Shown: one piece after another, positions 44,466-53,857 of the stretch
Numbering within the stretch: position 1 is the stretch's first letter
How the letters are laid out: the number at the start of each line of letters is the position of its first letter
Source: Paenibacillus sp. FSL R5-0517
GTDB lineage: Bacteria > Bacillota > Bacilli > Paenibacillales > Paenibacillaceae
DNA: 64,000 nucleotides
Assembly: GCF_037974355.1 (NCBI RefSeq)
Contig: NZ_CP150235.1
Location: 124,001-188,000, forward strand
Reading direction: 5' to 3'
Made by a program: the position numbers and the translations under genes
The notes under the pieces: generated by a model
What the model saw: the letters and a program-made list of their open reading frames with translations, nothing else
Told to the model about the DNA's origin: nothing
Databases searched by the model: none

Positions 44466-45416
44466 ATGCAGCACATAGATAAGGGAATATATTCGTTCTC
44501 CACATGCTGGAATATCCGAAAACATGATGTCGGGGAAAATATGATTCGGGAGATTGCAGATCTCGGCTTTCGCCGGGTGGAGCTAAATTATAATGTAACG
44601 AAAGAGATGCTCACGACGATTGAGCCCATGATTGAGCGTGGAGAGATCGGAATTTCTAGTGTCCACAATACCTTTCCACATGACCCTGATCCCGATTATG
44701 GTACGGATTCCATCCTGCTCGGCTTCGAAGATGAAGTGAAACGTAAGCGGGCGATCGAATTGCTGGTAGAGTCGGCTGAATATGCCCAGCGTTATGGGGG
44801 AGAAGCTGTTGTTGTACACCCCGGAGAGGTACCTTTCCCTGAGGATATCAGCAAAGATCTTGGAAAGATCTATAACGAGGAAGGCCCGGATTCACCGAAG
44901 TATCGCAGCAAATGGGCGGAATTGATGGAGCGGCGGCAAGCTCTCAGTTCAGGGTATGTGGAGAAAATTATCGCCAGTCTGGATGAAGTGTGCAATCGGG
45001 CGGCAGCCAAAGGTCTGGATGTCCGTTTTGGCATCGAGACGAGATCCAGACCACAACAGATTCCTACCCTTGCTGAAGCCAAGACCATCATTACGGCCCT
45101 CAAAGGGGCCCCGGTTGGCATCTGGTACGATACAGGTCATGCCATCATGATGGATCGAATGGGCCTATATGACAGTGTGGGAGAAATGCAGGGGCTGATG
45201 GATGATATCGTAGGGGTGCATATTCATGAGACTCTCGGTCTCTCTGATCACTGGTGCCCGTATGTACACAGTAAGGATATGAATTTCTATGATGCCTATC
45301 TGCCGATGATCCGTCGTGCACAAGTGAAGGTGTATGAGTTGAAGTCTGCCTGTACGGCAGAAGAGATTCACGAGAGTCATGATTTGCTTATGAAGAAGCT
45401 TGGAGTGACAGAGTAG
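44466..45416 (+). CDS. TIM-barrel sugar isomerase/epimerase-like protein
   Basis: A 316-residue protein of the AP-endonuclease-2 superfamily (xylose isomerase-like barrel). Probable metal ligands lie in VVVHPGEV, FGIETRSRP, IWYDTGHA and GVHIHET. There is no signal peptide, so it acts in the cytoplasm, presumably on the imported sugar or a degradation product. It follows the second permease by about 50 bases and probably shares its transcript. The substrate is unknown. Confidence 0.82.
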   Translation: MQHIDKGIYSFSTCWNIRKHDVGENMIREIADLGFRRVELNYNVTKEMLTTIEPMIERGEIGISSVHNTFPHDPDPDYGTDSILLGFEDEVKRKRAIELLVESAEYAQRYGGEAVVVHPGEVPFPEDISKDLGKIYNEEGPDSPKYRSKWAELMERRQALSSGYVEKIIASLDEVCNRAAAKGLDVRFGIETRSRPQQIPTLAEAKTIITALKGAPVGIWYDTGHAIMMDRMGLYDSVGEMQGLMDDIVGVHIHETLGLSDHWCPYVHSKDMNFYDAYLPMIRRAQVKVYELKSACTAEEIHESHDLLMKKLGVTE

Positions 45417-45671
45417 GCGTGGTGATGGGGGAAACAGTTGGCGTGTTCACAGCGTGTGTTCAACGACTTTTTCCTCAGTGACAAAGACCCGTAAATATGA
45501 AGTAAAACAAGCACGTATTTTCTAGCGACTTTAATCGGTATATGGTATATACTGACGAGAAAAAATGAACTCACCTACGGGCGGTGTGAGTATGCTTCCG
45601 TTCTGAATTGAAGGCGCTGAAGCAACATACTCCGCACATCGGGAGAATGCATTGGTATGGAGGGACTGCAC

Positions 45672-47429
45672 ATGTACAAACAGCTGGTGGAGAGTAATGA
45701 CAGAGCGGTAGAAAGAGGCATATCCCGGCAGATGCTTGACCCTGAAAGCCGTTATTATGGAGGCACCATCGATCCCTATACAGGTGTTGCCTGGGTCAAC
45801 CACACAACGGGAACGCCCACGGATATGTGTTACTGGGGGGCTGCGATCTCCAATCCGGACTCCATCTATTATCGGGATGAGGCGTTGTTAGATCGACTGC
45901 TGATAGCTACGGAATATGTACTCCGCTTCCAGCATGAAGATGGTTCAATATCTCCGGGCTGGACTAATTACCACTCCCCTCCAGACACTGCATTTGTCGT
46001 TGTGGGATATTCACAGTTGTATCAGTTACTTCAGCAACAGGAATGGGAGCCATTGCAACCTGTACTGACCAACATGAGGCTGTTTCTGGAACGCACGATT
46101 CCAACGATGCTTACAGGTGGTTGTCATACGCCGAATCATCGCTGGGTGCTATGCGCGGCGCTCGGTTTCCTGCATCAAATCTTTGGTCTGGAGGAAGCTG
46201 TGCAGCGCGCAGAGCAGTGGCTGGCAGAAGGCATGGATATTACACCCGATGGGGAGTGGACCGAACGAAGCAACGGAATATACAGCGCAGTTAGCGACAT
46301 CATGTTAATTCATGCCGCGCGCCTGCTCAATCGTCCTGAACTGCTGGAACCGGTGAGGCTTAATCTCCGCATGATGGTGTACCTGGTGCATCCTTCAGGT
46401 GAGATTGTTACAGATTATTCAGGGCGACAGGATCTGGGCAGTGTTCATGATCTGTCACCCTATTACCTACCGTATGCCATTCTGGCGCGGTTGGATGGTG
46501 ATCCACTCTTTGCGGGGATGGCAGCCTGGGCGGGAGATACATTGACTGATCCGGGAGGGTGCTCGGTGAATACACTCATTCGGTTAATGCTTGAGCCTGA
46601 GCTTCAGCATCCGGATGAGGAACGTGATGCATTACCGAAGCAATACGAAGTTATGCTGAATGAACATTTTGTACGGGGAGACTATCTGGGACAGATGGAT
46701 TCAGCAGGGCATCACGGACGGATCTCTCACAGTCGGATGCATACGGATTTTGGTGCTCCGGTAGCCCGAATTCGGGATGGTGCTACTAGCGTGACCGTGA
46801 TGACAGAAGTTCCTTCTTTCTTCGCGCTTCGTCATGGTGAGGTGCGTCTGCTGGCTGTGCAACTGGCTTCATACTTTAATCCGGGTTATGTCCCTATGCA
46901 GCACATGACCAGATTATCCGAAGGGTACCGTTTGACTGGTGAGCAGAAGAAAGGCTACTATGGTCCAGTTCCTGCGAATCTGTTACCGGAATCTGCTGCA
47001 TCAGATATAAGTCCATGGTATTTGCTACCTCATCAGAATCGTCAGCTTACTCATGAGCAGACATTCCGTGTAGGCGCAGAAGTGCAACCAACTGAAAATG
47101 GATGGACCATGCATCTATCCGGGCAAGAACCGGAGGACATTATGATGCAGTTGTCCTTTGTATTCGGAAGCGAAGGTGAGTTGACCTGTGAGGACGCGAT
47201 GGAAACAAGTGAGGGTCACTATTTGTGGAAAGGCGGTACGTTACGCTATACCTGCGGAGAAGACTGGCTGGAGATTACAGGGGGCGAACTTGGGCATCTG
47301 GCGGCAACGGTTCGTGAGGCCAAACTGCCGGACAAGTGCAAGGTTGTGCTGGTCAATTTCATGACACCGTTTGATAAAACCATTCATATTTCACTTTCGC
47401 CTTCGATGGCGTTGAGTAATGAGTCATAA
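45672..47429 (+). CDS. Unassigned enzyme-like protein, probable helical-toroid carbohydrate-active protein
   Basis: A 585-residue protein without signal peptide. The N-terminal two thirds are helical, with many Trp, His and Tyr residues and motifs such as GCHTPNHRWVLCAAL and RSNGIYSAVSDIML. The C-terminal third is predicted to be mainly beta strands. This layout resembles polysaccharide lyases and related toroid enzymes of the heparinase II type, but no family was recognised with certainty. ATG 45672 is chosen because GGAGGG lies seven bases before it; the ATG at 45657 overlaps that site. Following the importer and isomerase, it likely cleaves an imported oligosaccharide. It may have its own promoter in the 255-base gap before it. 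Confidence 0.7.
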   Translation: MYKQLVESNDRAVERGISRQMLDPESRYYGGTIDPYTGVAWVNHTTGTPTDMCYWGAAISNPDSIYYRDEALLDRLLIATEYVLRFQHEDGSISPGWTNYHSPPDTAFVVVGYSQLYQLLQQQEWEPLQPVLTNMRLFLERTIPTMLTGGCHTPNHRWVLCAALGFLHQIFGLEEAVQRAEQWLAEGMDITPDGEWTERSNGIYSAVSDIMLIHAARLLNRPELLEPVRLNLRMMVYLVHPSGEIVTDYSGRQDLGSVHDLSPYYLPYAILARLDGDPLFAGMAAWAGDTLTDPGGCSVNTLIRLMLEPELQHPDEERDALPKQYEVMLNEHFVRGDYLGQMDSAGHHGRISHSRMHTDFGAPVARIRDGATSVTVMTEVPSFFALRHGEVRLLAVQLASYFNPGYVPMQHMTRLSEGYRLTGEQKKGYYGPVPANLLPESAASDISPWYLLPHQNRQLTHEQTFRVGAEVQPTENGWTMHLSGQEPEDIMMQLSFVFGSEGELTCEDAMETSEGHYLWKGGTLRYTCGEDWLEITGGELGHLAATVREAKLPDKCKVVLVNFMTPFDKTIHISLSPSMALSNES

Positions 47430-47432
47430 CTT

Positions 47433-47469
47433 TAGAAGACCGAGCCTGCGGGCTTGGTCTTCTTTTTTT
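47433..47469 (+). terminator. Terminator of the sugar-utilisation cluster
   Basis: The hairpin AGAAGACC-AAGCC type (AGAAGACCGAGCC / GGCTTGGTCTTCT) is followed by seven T. Confidence 0.92.
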
Positions 47470-47579
47470 ACGAATGATTACGGCGAACCGTTCGTTACAT
47501 CCCCAATGATGTGCTCAATCCATGGAACTTCATGAATTTTGATATTTCAGGATGCGTCTCATACTGTAAACTTGAACTA

Positions 47580-48029
47580 TCATTGCAGTTGCTCCAACGC
47601 AGTGTCGATGGATTTGGTGAACAGAGGATTATCTTTGGTATTGCTCCAGTAGACGATAAGGGCATTTCCTTTCTCATATAGAAAGGGGAACGTTGTGAAA
47701 TGGGCATTTTCCATGTGCTTATTGAATTCTTTGGTCCCGTTAATGCGATCTTTCTCTGAATTGAAAATATAGAAATGTAAAAATTCAGGGCTATAAGGCT
47801 CTTCTTCCACTGGTACTTCAACGGAGTACACCTCAGGCACAACATCATTTAATTTCAAAGGATACCCGGTTATACCAAAGGACACTAAATTCAAGTTTTG
47901 AGACTCAAGCGCTGTTACTACTTCATCAAGTGTAAAATGATTTTCATCATTTTTTATCTCTTCCGAACATCCATTCAAAGCAAATAAGCAGATTAAGATG
48001 AATATAAGTGGTTTAATTTTCGAGATCAT
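47580..48029 (-). CDS. Small uncharacterised lipoprotein
   Basis: A 149-residue predicted lipoprotein: hydrophobic N terminus (IKPLIFILICLFALNGC) ending in a lipobox cysteine, followed by a charged linker. The mature part has no recognised domain. The ATG at 48029 is about 11 bases after AGGAG; a TTG one codon earlier is also possible. The gene is alone on the minus strand and, by eye, more A+T-rich than its neighbours, which would fit recent acquisition. Confidence 0.7.
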   Translation of the reverse strand: MISKIKPLIFILICLFALNGCSEEIKNDENHFTLDEVVTALESQNLNLVSFGITGYPLKLNDVVPEVYSVEVPVEEEPYSPEFLHFYIFNSEKDRINGTKEFNKHMENAHFTTFPFLYEKGNALIVYWSNTKDNPLFTKSIDTALEQLQ

Positions 48030-48346
48030 CAATATAACATCTCCTAAAAAAATAATGATGTACCTTTATTTTTATAATTACACACGACATCCCGTGACCG
48101 ACGGGATTGGACTAATGCAATACTGCAAAGAGATCTTGTGGCAAGTGAGTGATGGAGTCTCTAGGCAAAAAAGGTATCCTTTTAATAAACAACGCTCCAA
48201 GGTGATATGTTTCCTGCAAAATGGAATATCACTTTTCTTTTGCATTTTTTTCATAAACGACATGAAACTACATATTGAGAAGTGGGCCTTAAGATGTGGT
48301 ATACTGGAGAGTATGAATGAAATGCAAAGAGGAGGTGCCTTGGAAG
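48030..48346. other. AT-rich gap with the TPR-gene promoter
   Basis: An extended -10 element (TGG-TATACT, -10 at 48300-48305) lies about 40 bases before the TPR gene, with TTGAGA 19 bases upstream of the -10. A short hairpin ATCCCGT/ACGGGAT is at about 48089-48107. An open frame of 124 codons crosses the gap but has no ribosome binding site and is not called. Confidence 0.55.
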
Positions 48347-50080
48347 ATGAAGGGCAAGCTAGTGCGGGCTGAGGGACACCTTGCCAATATTATACCGATT
48401 CACTTGGATGCTTCTTTCTTTTTTGAAAGAGCTGTCCGCTCGCTGGACCGTAATCATGTTGACAAGGCATTAAAATATTTTCGCAAAGCTGTTGAATACG
48501 AACCGGAAAATCCGGTAAATCATTGTAATATGGCGGGTATATTATCGGAGAAGGGGGATTACGAAGCCTCCAATGCCATCCTGGCTAACGTGCTGGAAGT
48601 GGTAGATCCGTCGATGACGGAATGTTATTTCTATATGGCGAACAATTATGCAAATATGGATCGGTTTGAGGAAGCCGAGCAAGCACTTGTTACCTATCTG
48701 GAGGAGGACACCCAGGGTCAGTTCATGACGGAGGCCGAAGAGATGATGGAGCTTCTGTACTATGAGCTGGATCGTCCGACCAAACTGAATCGAATCAAAT
48801 CACGCAAAGGTGTAGTGGAGCACGATCAGGCACGGGAACTGTTGGAAGAAGGGAAATTTGCACAGGCTGCTGAATTGCTCGAAGGCATGTCTTCTGATTA
48901 TCCTGATTACTTGGCTGCCCGTAACAATCTGGCACTCGCCTACTATTATATGGGTCTGTTTTCCAAAGCAAAAGAGACCATTGCCGAAGTGCTTGAACAG
49001 GAACCAGGTAATCTGCATGCACTCTGTAATCTGGCCATTTTCCATCAAAACGAGAACCGGGCCGATCAAGTGCTGCTTCTGATCAAAAAATTGCGGGTCA
49101 TCGTGCCATTCCAGCACGAACAAGTCTACAAACTCGCGACAACGATGGGAATTCTGGGCCAACACGATACGGCTTATGTTCACTTCCGGCGTTTGCTCAA
49201 GGATGAAGAGACAGCTGCTGATCCGGCACTTGCTCATTATGCAGCAGTGGCGGCTTATAATACAGAACGTTATGATGCTGCTGAGCGTCTATGGCATCAT
49301 GTGTCCAAGCTTGATCCGGGTTCCGAAGTATCCCGTTATTATCTGTCAGGTCTTGAAGCTGTAAAACAAGGCGAGCAAGAACCAGAGAAGCTAAGTTATC
49401 ACTATCATCTGCCTTTCGACGAGCAGTTCAGACAGTGGGAGAACTATGGTAACGGCATTCCTGAAGAAATGAAGAATGATCCACTGATTCGGTCATCGTT
49501 CTTCTGGGCATTGCGGCATGGTGATCGGGCAACGAAGTTGCAGGTTATTCATGCGCTCGGAATGATCGGTGATTATGAGGTGCAGCAGGCTCTGCAATCC
49601 TTCATTGAAGAGCCGGGAGAAGAACAGGATCTGCTTGAGGCAGCACAAGCTGTACTGAACGGATTGAAATCGGCTGAACATGAGGAGGGGAATACTCAGG
49701 TGGTTCGTCCCTTTTCTCCTGTTGCCTTGAAGTCCATTGGGAAGGTTCAATCCACATCAGAACCATCGGACACTAGCTCGACCTCTCATTGGCAGGCTGT
49801 TGTTGATCGTGCATTACAGATGTCTGAAGCAAAGGCTGAGTTGCAGCAAGAGATGGAACGGCTCTGGACGGATTATGTATCCCGTGTACATCCAGAGGTT
49901 CCGGGCACGAAACAAATTGAGGGTTGGGCTGCTGGACTTGAATATTTGGCAGCGAAGAATCATAGTCGTCCCGTTACCTATCAAAGCATTGCTGAGCGGT
50001 ATGGGATATCGGCATCAACGGTTAGCAAGTATGCTAAACAGATTCATGCGGTGTGTAACAGCAATCCACCACTTGTATAG
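48347..50080 (+). CDS. Tetratricopeptide-repeat protein with C-terminal helix-turn-helix (YvcD-like place)
   Basis: A 577-residue soluble protein. TPR-like helical repeats run from about 20 to 340 (for example ALKYFRKAVEYEPENPVNHC and ARNNLALAYYYMGLFSKAKE). A linker follows, and the last 60 residues contain SIAERYGISASTVSKYAKQ, a clear helix-turn-helix. The ATG at 48347 is nine bases after GGAGGTG; the earlier in-frame ATG at 48317 lacks a site. B. subtilis has a TPR gene, yvcD, at the same place before trxB. The function is unknown. Confidence 0.83.
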   Translation: MKGKLVRAEGHLANIIPIHLDASFFFERAVRSLDRNHVDKALKYFRKAVEYEPENPVNHCNMAGILSEKGDYEASNAILANVLEVVDPSMTECYFYMANNYANMDRFEEAEQALVTYLEEDTQGQFMTEAEEMMELLYYELDRPTKLNRIKSRKGVVEHDQARELLEEGKFAQAAELLEGMSSDYPDYLAARNNLALAYYYMGLFSKAKETIAEVLEQEPGNLHALCNLAIFHQNENRADQVLLLIKKLRVIVPFQHEQVYKLATTMGILGQHDTAYVHFRRLLKDEETAADPALAHYAAVAAYNTERYDAAERLWHHVSKLDPGSEVSRYYLSGLEAVKQGEQEPEKLSYHYHLPFDEQFRQWENYGNGIPEEMKNDPLIRSSFFWALRHGDRATKLQVIHALGMIGDYEVQQALQSFIEEPGEEQDLLEAAQAVLNGLKSAEHEEGNTQVVRPFSPVALKSIGKVQSTSEPSDTSSTSHWQAVVDRALQMSEAKAELQQEMERLWTDYVSRVHPEVPGTKQIEGWAAGLEYLAAKNHSRPVTYQSIAERYGISASTVSKYAKQIHAVCNSNPPLV

Positions 50081-50251
50081 AAAGTTGGCCCTCACTCGTT
50101 TTCAGAAAGACATCATGAGGTGAAGGATACAACAACCGGGAAAACGGGTAAACTTAACGAATGGGCCTTGTAAATGCCTGTAGGATATCATCTTGGCAAG
50201 TTCATCGCTAGTACAACACATTCTCACCTTAATTAAGGAGGCTGTATCTAT

Positions 50252-51211
50252 ATGTCTAAATACAGAACGATTGTGATCGGAACGGGACCTGCGGGTCTGA
50301 CAGCAGCGATATATCTGGCTCGTGCTAATCTGAAACCACTGGTTATCGAAGGTCTTCAGCCGGGTGGTCAATTGACGACGACAACGGAAGTTGAGAATTT
50401 CCCCGGTTTCCCGCAAGGTATCATGGGTCCGGAACTGATGGACAACATGCGTAAGCAAGCTGAGCGTTTTGGAGCCGAATTCAAAAATGGTTGGGTGGAA
50501 GAAGTGGATTTCAGCAAACCGCCTTTCAAGGTCAAAGTTGGAGGAATCGGTGAACTGGAAGCTGAATCGATCATTATCTCCACAGGTGCTTCCGCTCGTT
50601 ATCTCGGTATTCCGGGTGAGCAGGAAAATGTGGGACGTGGTGTAAGTACATGCGCGACATGTGACGGTTTCTTCTTCCGGGGCAAAAAAATCGTGGTTGT
50701 GGGCGGTGGTGACTCCGCCATGGAGGAAGCAAGCTTCCTGACTCGTTTTGCAACAGACGTCACATTGGTTCACCGTCGGGATGAGTTGCGTGCATCCAAG
50801 ATTATGCAGGATCGGGCTCGCAGCAATGAGAAGGTGAAGTGGGCGCTGAACCGTACTCCACTCGAAGTCGTACCGGAAGCTATGGGTGTCAAAGGACTGA
50901 AGGTGCGCAACAATGAGACGGGGCAGGAAGAGTTGCTCGAAGCAGATGGCGTATTCGTTGCCATTGGTCACACGCCAAATACCGGATTTCTGGGTAATGC
51001 GATCACACTGGACGAACATGGCTATGTTGTGGTTAAACCAGGAACGACGGAGACCAATATACCGGGTGTATTTGCCTGTGGTGATGTTCAGGATACGAAG
51101 TATCGCCAAGCTATTACGGCTGCAGGATCCGGATGTATGGCCGCGATGGATTGTGAGAAGTTCCTTGAAGGAAGCATTATCCATGATTGGAGCGAAACGT
51201 TGGATAAATAA
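50252..51211 (+). CDS. trxB: Thioredoxin reductase
   Basis: NADPH-dependent flavoprotein that reduces thioredoxin. The protein has 319 residues. The FAD-binding GTGPAG is at 10-15, the redox pair is Cys134-Cys137 (CATCDG), the NADPH-binding motif is VVGGGDSAMEEA, and the C-terminal FAD motif is GVFACGDV. AAGGAGG precedes the ATG. Confidence 0.96.
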   Translation: MSKYRTIVIGTGPAGLTAAIYLARANLKPLVIEGLQPGGQLTTTTEVENFPGFPQGIMGPELMDNMRKQAERFGAEFKNGWVEEVDFSKPPFKVKVGGIGELEAESIIISTGASARYLGIPGEQENVGRGVSTCATCDGFFFRGKKIVVVGGGDSAMEEASFLTRFATDVTLVHRRDELRASKIMQDRARSNEKVKWALNRTPLEVVPEAMGVKGLKVRNNETGQEELLEADGVFVAIGHTPNTGFLGNAITLDEHGYVVVKPGTTETNIPGVFACGDVQDTKYRQAITAAGSGCMAAMDCEKFLEGSIIHDWSETLDK

Positions 51212-51275
51212 GCATGACATGCGTGAGGTTGGGCATATGCTAGGAATAAGAGACAACGGGAAGTCTCATGTAATG

Positions 51276-51304
51276 AGAGAAGCCGGAAGGCTTCTCTTTT
51301 TTTG
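51276..51304 (+). terminator. Terminator of trxB
   Basis: The hairpin AGAGAAGCC/GGCTTCTCT is followed by a T-run. Confidence 0.88.
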
Positions 51305-51364
51305 AAACTACAGTGGGCATGAGTTCGTATACATATGGGGCATATTAGCTGTGAGGTGAAGATT

Positions 51365-52405
51365 TTGGGGGAAATGATAAAAGATTGGCTACAGAATGCG
51401 ACAGTGAGACGATTTTTGATCCTGCTCTTGTTCTGTTTGGTTTTGTTCAGTATGGGGAGTATGCTGCACATGATTCTGCTGTTGTTCCTGGTGACGTATG
51501 TCATGAACAGATTACAGCATTTCATTACAGGTGGTTTGAATCGGTTGTTTCCGATCAATTATAAAGTTGTGGTCATTCTGCTCTATATGATTGTTATCGC
51601 AGTAATTGTGCTCGGTATCTCCAGATATTCACCACGGATCGTGGATCAGGTCGTTCAGTTAACGAACGAGATTATGAAATTTTTGGATAGTGCAGATGGA
51701 GATAATTTTGCTTCCAAGATTGCGGGTTACCTTCAGTCCTTCGATATCAAAAATTACACCAATGATGCATTGAAATATATTTTCGCTTTGAGCAAATGGT
51801 TGGAGTTTATTCTGCTCGTTATCATTCTGAGTCTGTTCTTCTTGTTGCAGAAGCAGGAGATATCCAAGTTCACGTCCAAGTTCAAAACAAGTAAAATTGG
51901 ATGGTTCTATAATGAAGTAGCTTATCTGGGAGACAAGTTCGTCTCTTCTTTTGGTAAAGTCATTGAGGCACAGCTTCTGATTGCGGTGTTCAATACAGTG
52001 CTGACCATTCTGGGCTTATGGATTCTGGGTTTCCCATATCTGTTCGCGCTGACCATTCTGGTGTTCCTGCTCAGTCTGGTGCCCGTTGCGGGGGTTATCA
52101 TCTCGCTGGTACCGCTCTGTCTGATTGGGTATCAGATGGGTGGACTGAAATTAAGCATTATTGTGATCATCATGATTATTGTAATTCATGCTTTGGAGAC
52201 GTACTTCCTGAATCCAAAATTGATGGCGCACAAGACCAAATTGCCAATGTTCTACACCTTTATCGTACTGATTCTGTCGCAACACTTCCTGGGAATCTGG
52301 GGACTGATCATTGGTATTCCGATCTTTGTCTTCCTGCTCGATATTCTGGATGTGAACAAGATGGAGAAGACAGAAGAGCCGGTACGTGTGGAGTCGAAGT
52401 TGTGA
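51365..52405 (+). CDS. AI-2E-family membrane transporter
   Basis: A 346-residue polytopic membrane protein of the AI-2 exporter/PerM superfamily (YtvI/YhhQ-like permeases of unclear substrate). It has paired hydrophobic segments near the N terminus, a soluble domain of about 90 residues in the middle, then about five segments with the family's GFPYLFALTILVFLLSLVP. The start is uncertain: TTG 51365 follows GAGGTGA, ATG 51374 follows GGGGGAA too closely, and ATG 51335 has no site. The substrate cannot be told from the sequence. Confidence 0.82.
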   Translation: MGEMIKDWLQNATVRRFLILLLFCLVLFSMGSMLHMILLLFLVTYVMNRLQHFITGGLNRLFPINYKVVVILLYMIVIAVIVLGISRYSPRIVDQVVQLTNEIMKFLDSADGDNFASKIAGYLQSFDIKNYTNDALKYIFALSKWLEFILLVIILSLFFLLQKQEISKFTSKFKTSKIGWFYNEVAYLGDKFVSSFGKVIEAQLLIAVFNTVLTILGLWILGFPYLFALTILVFLLSLVPVAGVIISLVPLCLIGYQMGGLKLSIIVIIMIIVIHALETYFLNPKLMAHKTKLPMFYTFIVLILSQHFLGIWGLIIGIPIFVFLLDILDVNKMEKTEEPVRVESKL

Positions 52406-52466
52406 CGTATAGCTGAAGAACGGCTGAGTGCAATCCAATTGAAAAACATTGATTTTATAAAAGTAA

Positions 52467-52503
52467 GGCGCCTTCCATCTGTATCTGTGGAAGGCGCTTT
52501 TGT
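52467..52503 (+). terminator. Terminator of the AI-2E-family gene
   Basis: The hairpin GCGCCTTCC/GGAAGGCGC is followed by four T. Confidence 0.85.
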
Positions 52504-52777
52504 GTTGGCTGTGACGTCATTCAATGGTCCTCTGCGTGAGAATGACTGGTGGTTAGTGGAGTGAAATGGGACACCACGTTGAGGGGACGATGATCATCTT
52601 TTATGAATGGAACGAGGGGAGATGCAATATCATGAGTTGAGGCTTCCTCTGCTATCGAGGAAGGAACAAAGCGTGCGTTCATAAATGAAGGTGATGAGAT
52701 TGTATACGTATTCATAAATGCTATGTGATGTGGTTCACAACCCTGTCAAAGCAAGATGTATCCGAGGTCTTATCGTC
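52504..52777. other. Gap before glcK
   Basis: It contains no supported gene. A minus-strand open frame of 64 codons (52521-52715) lacks a ribosome binding site. Two related segments, GTTCATAAATGAAGGTGATG and ATTCATAAATGCTATGTGATG, lie about 25 bases apart. Confidence 0.4.
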
Positions 52778-52806
52778 TTGACCCAGGCGTATCCTTCAAT
52801 TATAGT
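52778..52806 (+). promoter_or_regulatory. Sigma-A promoter of glcK
   Basis: TTGACC (52778-52783) and TATAGT (52801-52806) with a 17-base spacer, 50 bases before the start codon. Confidence 0.8.
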
Positions 52807-52855
52807 TGGTACGTAGGACTTAAACTATTTTAGATAGATAAAGGTGGCTTGCAGC

Positions 52856-53806
52856 ATGTCTGAGAAAATCTACGTTGGGGTCGATCTCGGCGGAACAGCA
52901 ATCAAGGTCGGTATATGCGATGAACAAGGTCAGCTAATGCATACGTATGAAGGACCGACTGAAGTGGATAAGGGCGTAGACACGGTCATCGCCAACATCG
53001 AGAAGTATGTCCGACATATCGTAGCCGAATCACCATACAGTTGGGAACAGCTTGAGGGTGTGGGTGCTGGAGTGGCCGGTTTCACGAATGTACGCGAGGG
53101 AATTATCGTTCATGCCCCTAACATCGGATTTCGGAATGTGGCCATTCGTTCGATTCTGGAAGAACGTCTGGGCAAGCCAATCAAAATAGATAACGATGCA
53201 AACGTGGCAGCACTGGGTGAAGTATGGGCAGGAGCCGGCAAAGGCGTAGACAATTGTGTATGTTATACACTCGGTACAGGCGTCGGCGGAGGCTTGATCT
53301 TGAATGGTAACATCTATCAAGGCTTCTCCGGTATGGCGGGAGAGCTGGGTCATATCAGTGTAGTACCTGATCTGGAGGCCATCAAGTGCGGCTGTGGTAA
53401 AATGGGATGTGTAGAAACGGTATCGTCTGCAACGGGTATTATCCGTATGGCGAAGGATGCCGTAGAACGTGGTGATCATACGTCACTGGCACTCGTCGAC
53501 AAGATTGCAGCCAAGGAAGTATTCGATGCTGCTAAGGCAGGCGATGAAGTAGCACAGCGTATTGTAAACCGTGCAGCATTCTACCTGGGCAAGTCCATGG
53601 CGACTGTAGCGGCTGTCATTAACCCGGAGATGTTCATCATTGGTGGCGGTGTGTCCAAAGCGGGCAATTTCTTGTTCGATGAAATACGTACCGTATTTGC
53701 TAAGCTGACACCGGAACCGTTGCAAGATGGGGTTCAGATTCTGGAAGCTACACTTGGGAATAATGCAGGTATTGTGGGTGCGGCAGGTCTTCTCTTGCGT
53801 TCCTAG
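52856..53806 (+). CDS. glcK: ROK-family glucokinase
   Basis: Phosphorylates cytoplasmic glucose with ATP. The protein has 316 residues. It has the ATP-phosphate loop VGVDLGGTAIK, the sugar-binding region NDANVAALGE and GELGHISV, and the ROK zinc site CGCGKMGC. There is no N-terminal DNA-binding domain, so it is an enzyme and not a ROK repressor. ATG 52856 follows AAGGTGG by eight bases; the GTG at 52844 overlaps that site. It may be co-transcribed with rapZ. Confidence 0.92.
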   Translation: MSEKIYVGVDLGGTAIKVGICDEQGQLMHTYEGPTEVDKGVDTVIANIEKYVRHIVAESPYSWEQLEGVGAGVAGFTNVREGIIVHAPNIGFRNVAIRSILEERLGKPIKIDNDANVAALGEVWAGAGKGVDNCVCYTLGTGVGGGLILNGNIYQGFSGMAGELGHISVVPDLEAIKCGCGKMGCVETVSSATGIIRMAKDAVERGDHTSLALVDKIAAKEVFDAAKAGDEVAQRIVNRAAFYLGKSMATVAAVINPEMFIIGGGVSKAGNFLFDEIRTVFAKLTPEPLQDGVQILEATLGNNAGIVGAAGLLLRS

Positions 53807-53857
53807 TAACCTCGTAACAATATATGAAGACAGCAATATGATAAGGAGGGGACATTT

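Noticed and set aside
47998..48372. Open frame of 124 codons across the gap before the TPR gene
   Set aside because: It overlaps the lipoprotein start on the other strand and the TPR gene start, and it has no ribosome binding site.
52521..52715. Minus-strand open frame before glcK
   Set aside because: No ribosome binding site; composition is not gene-like.
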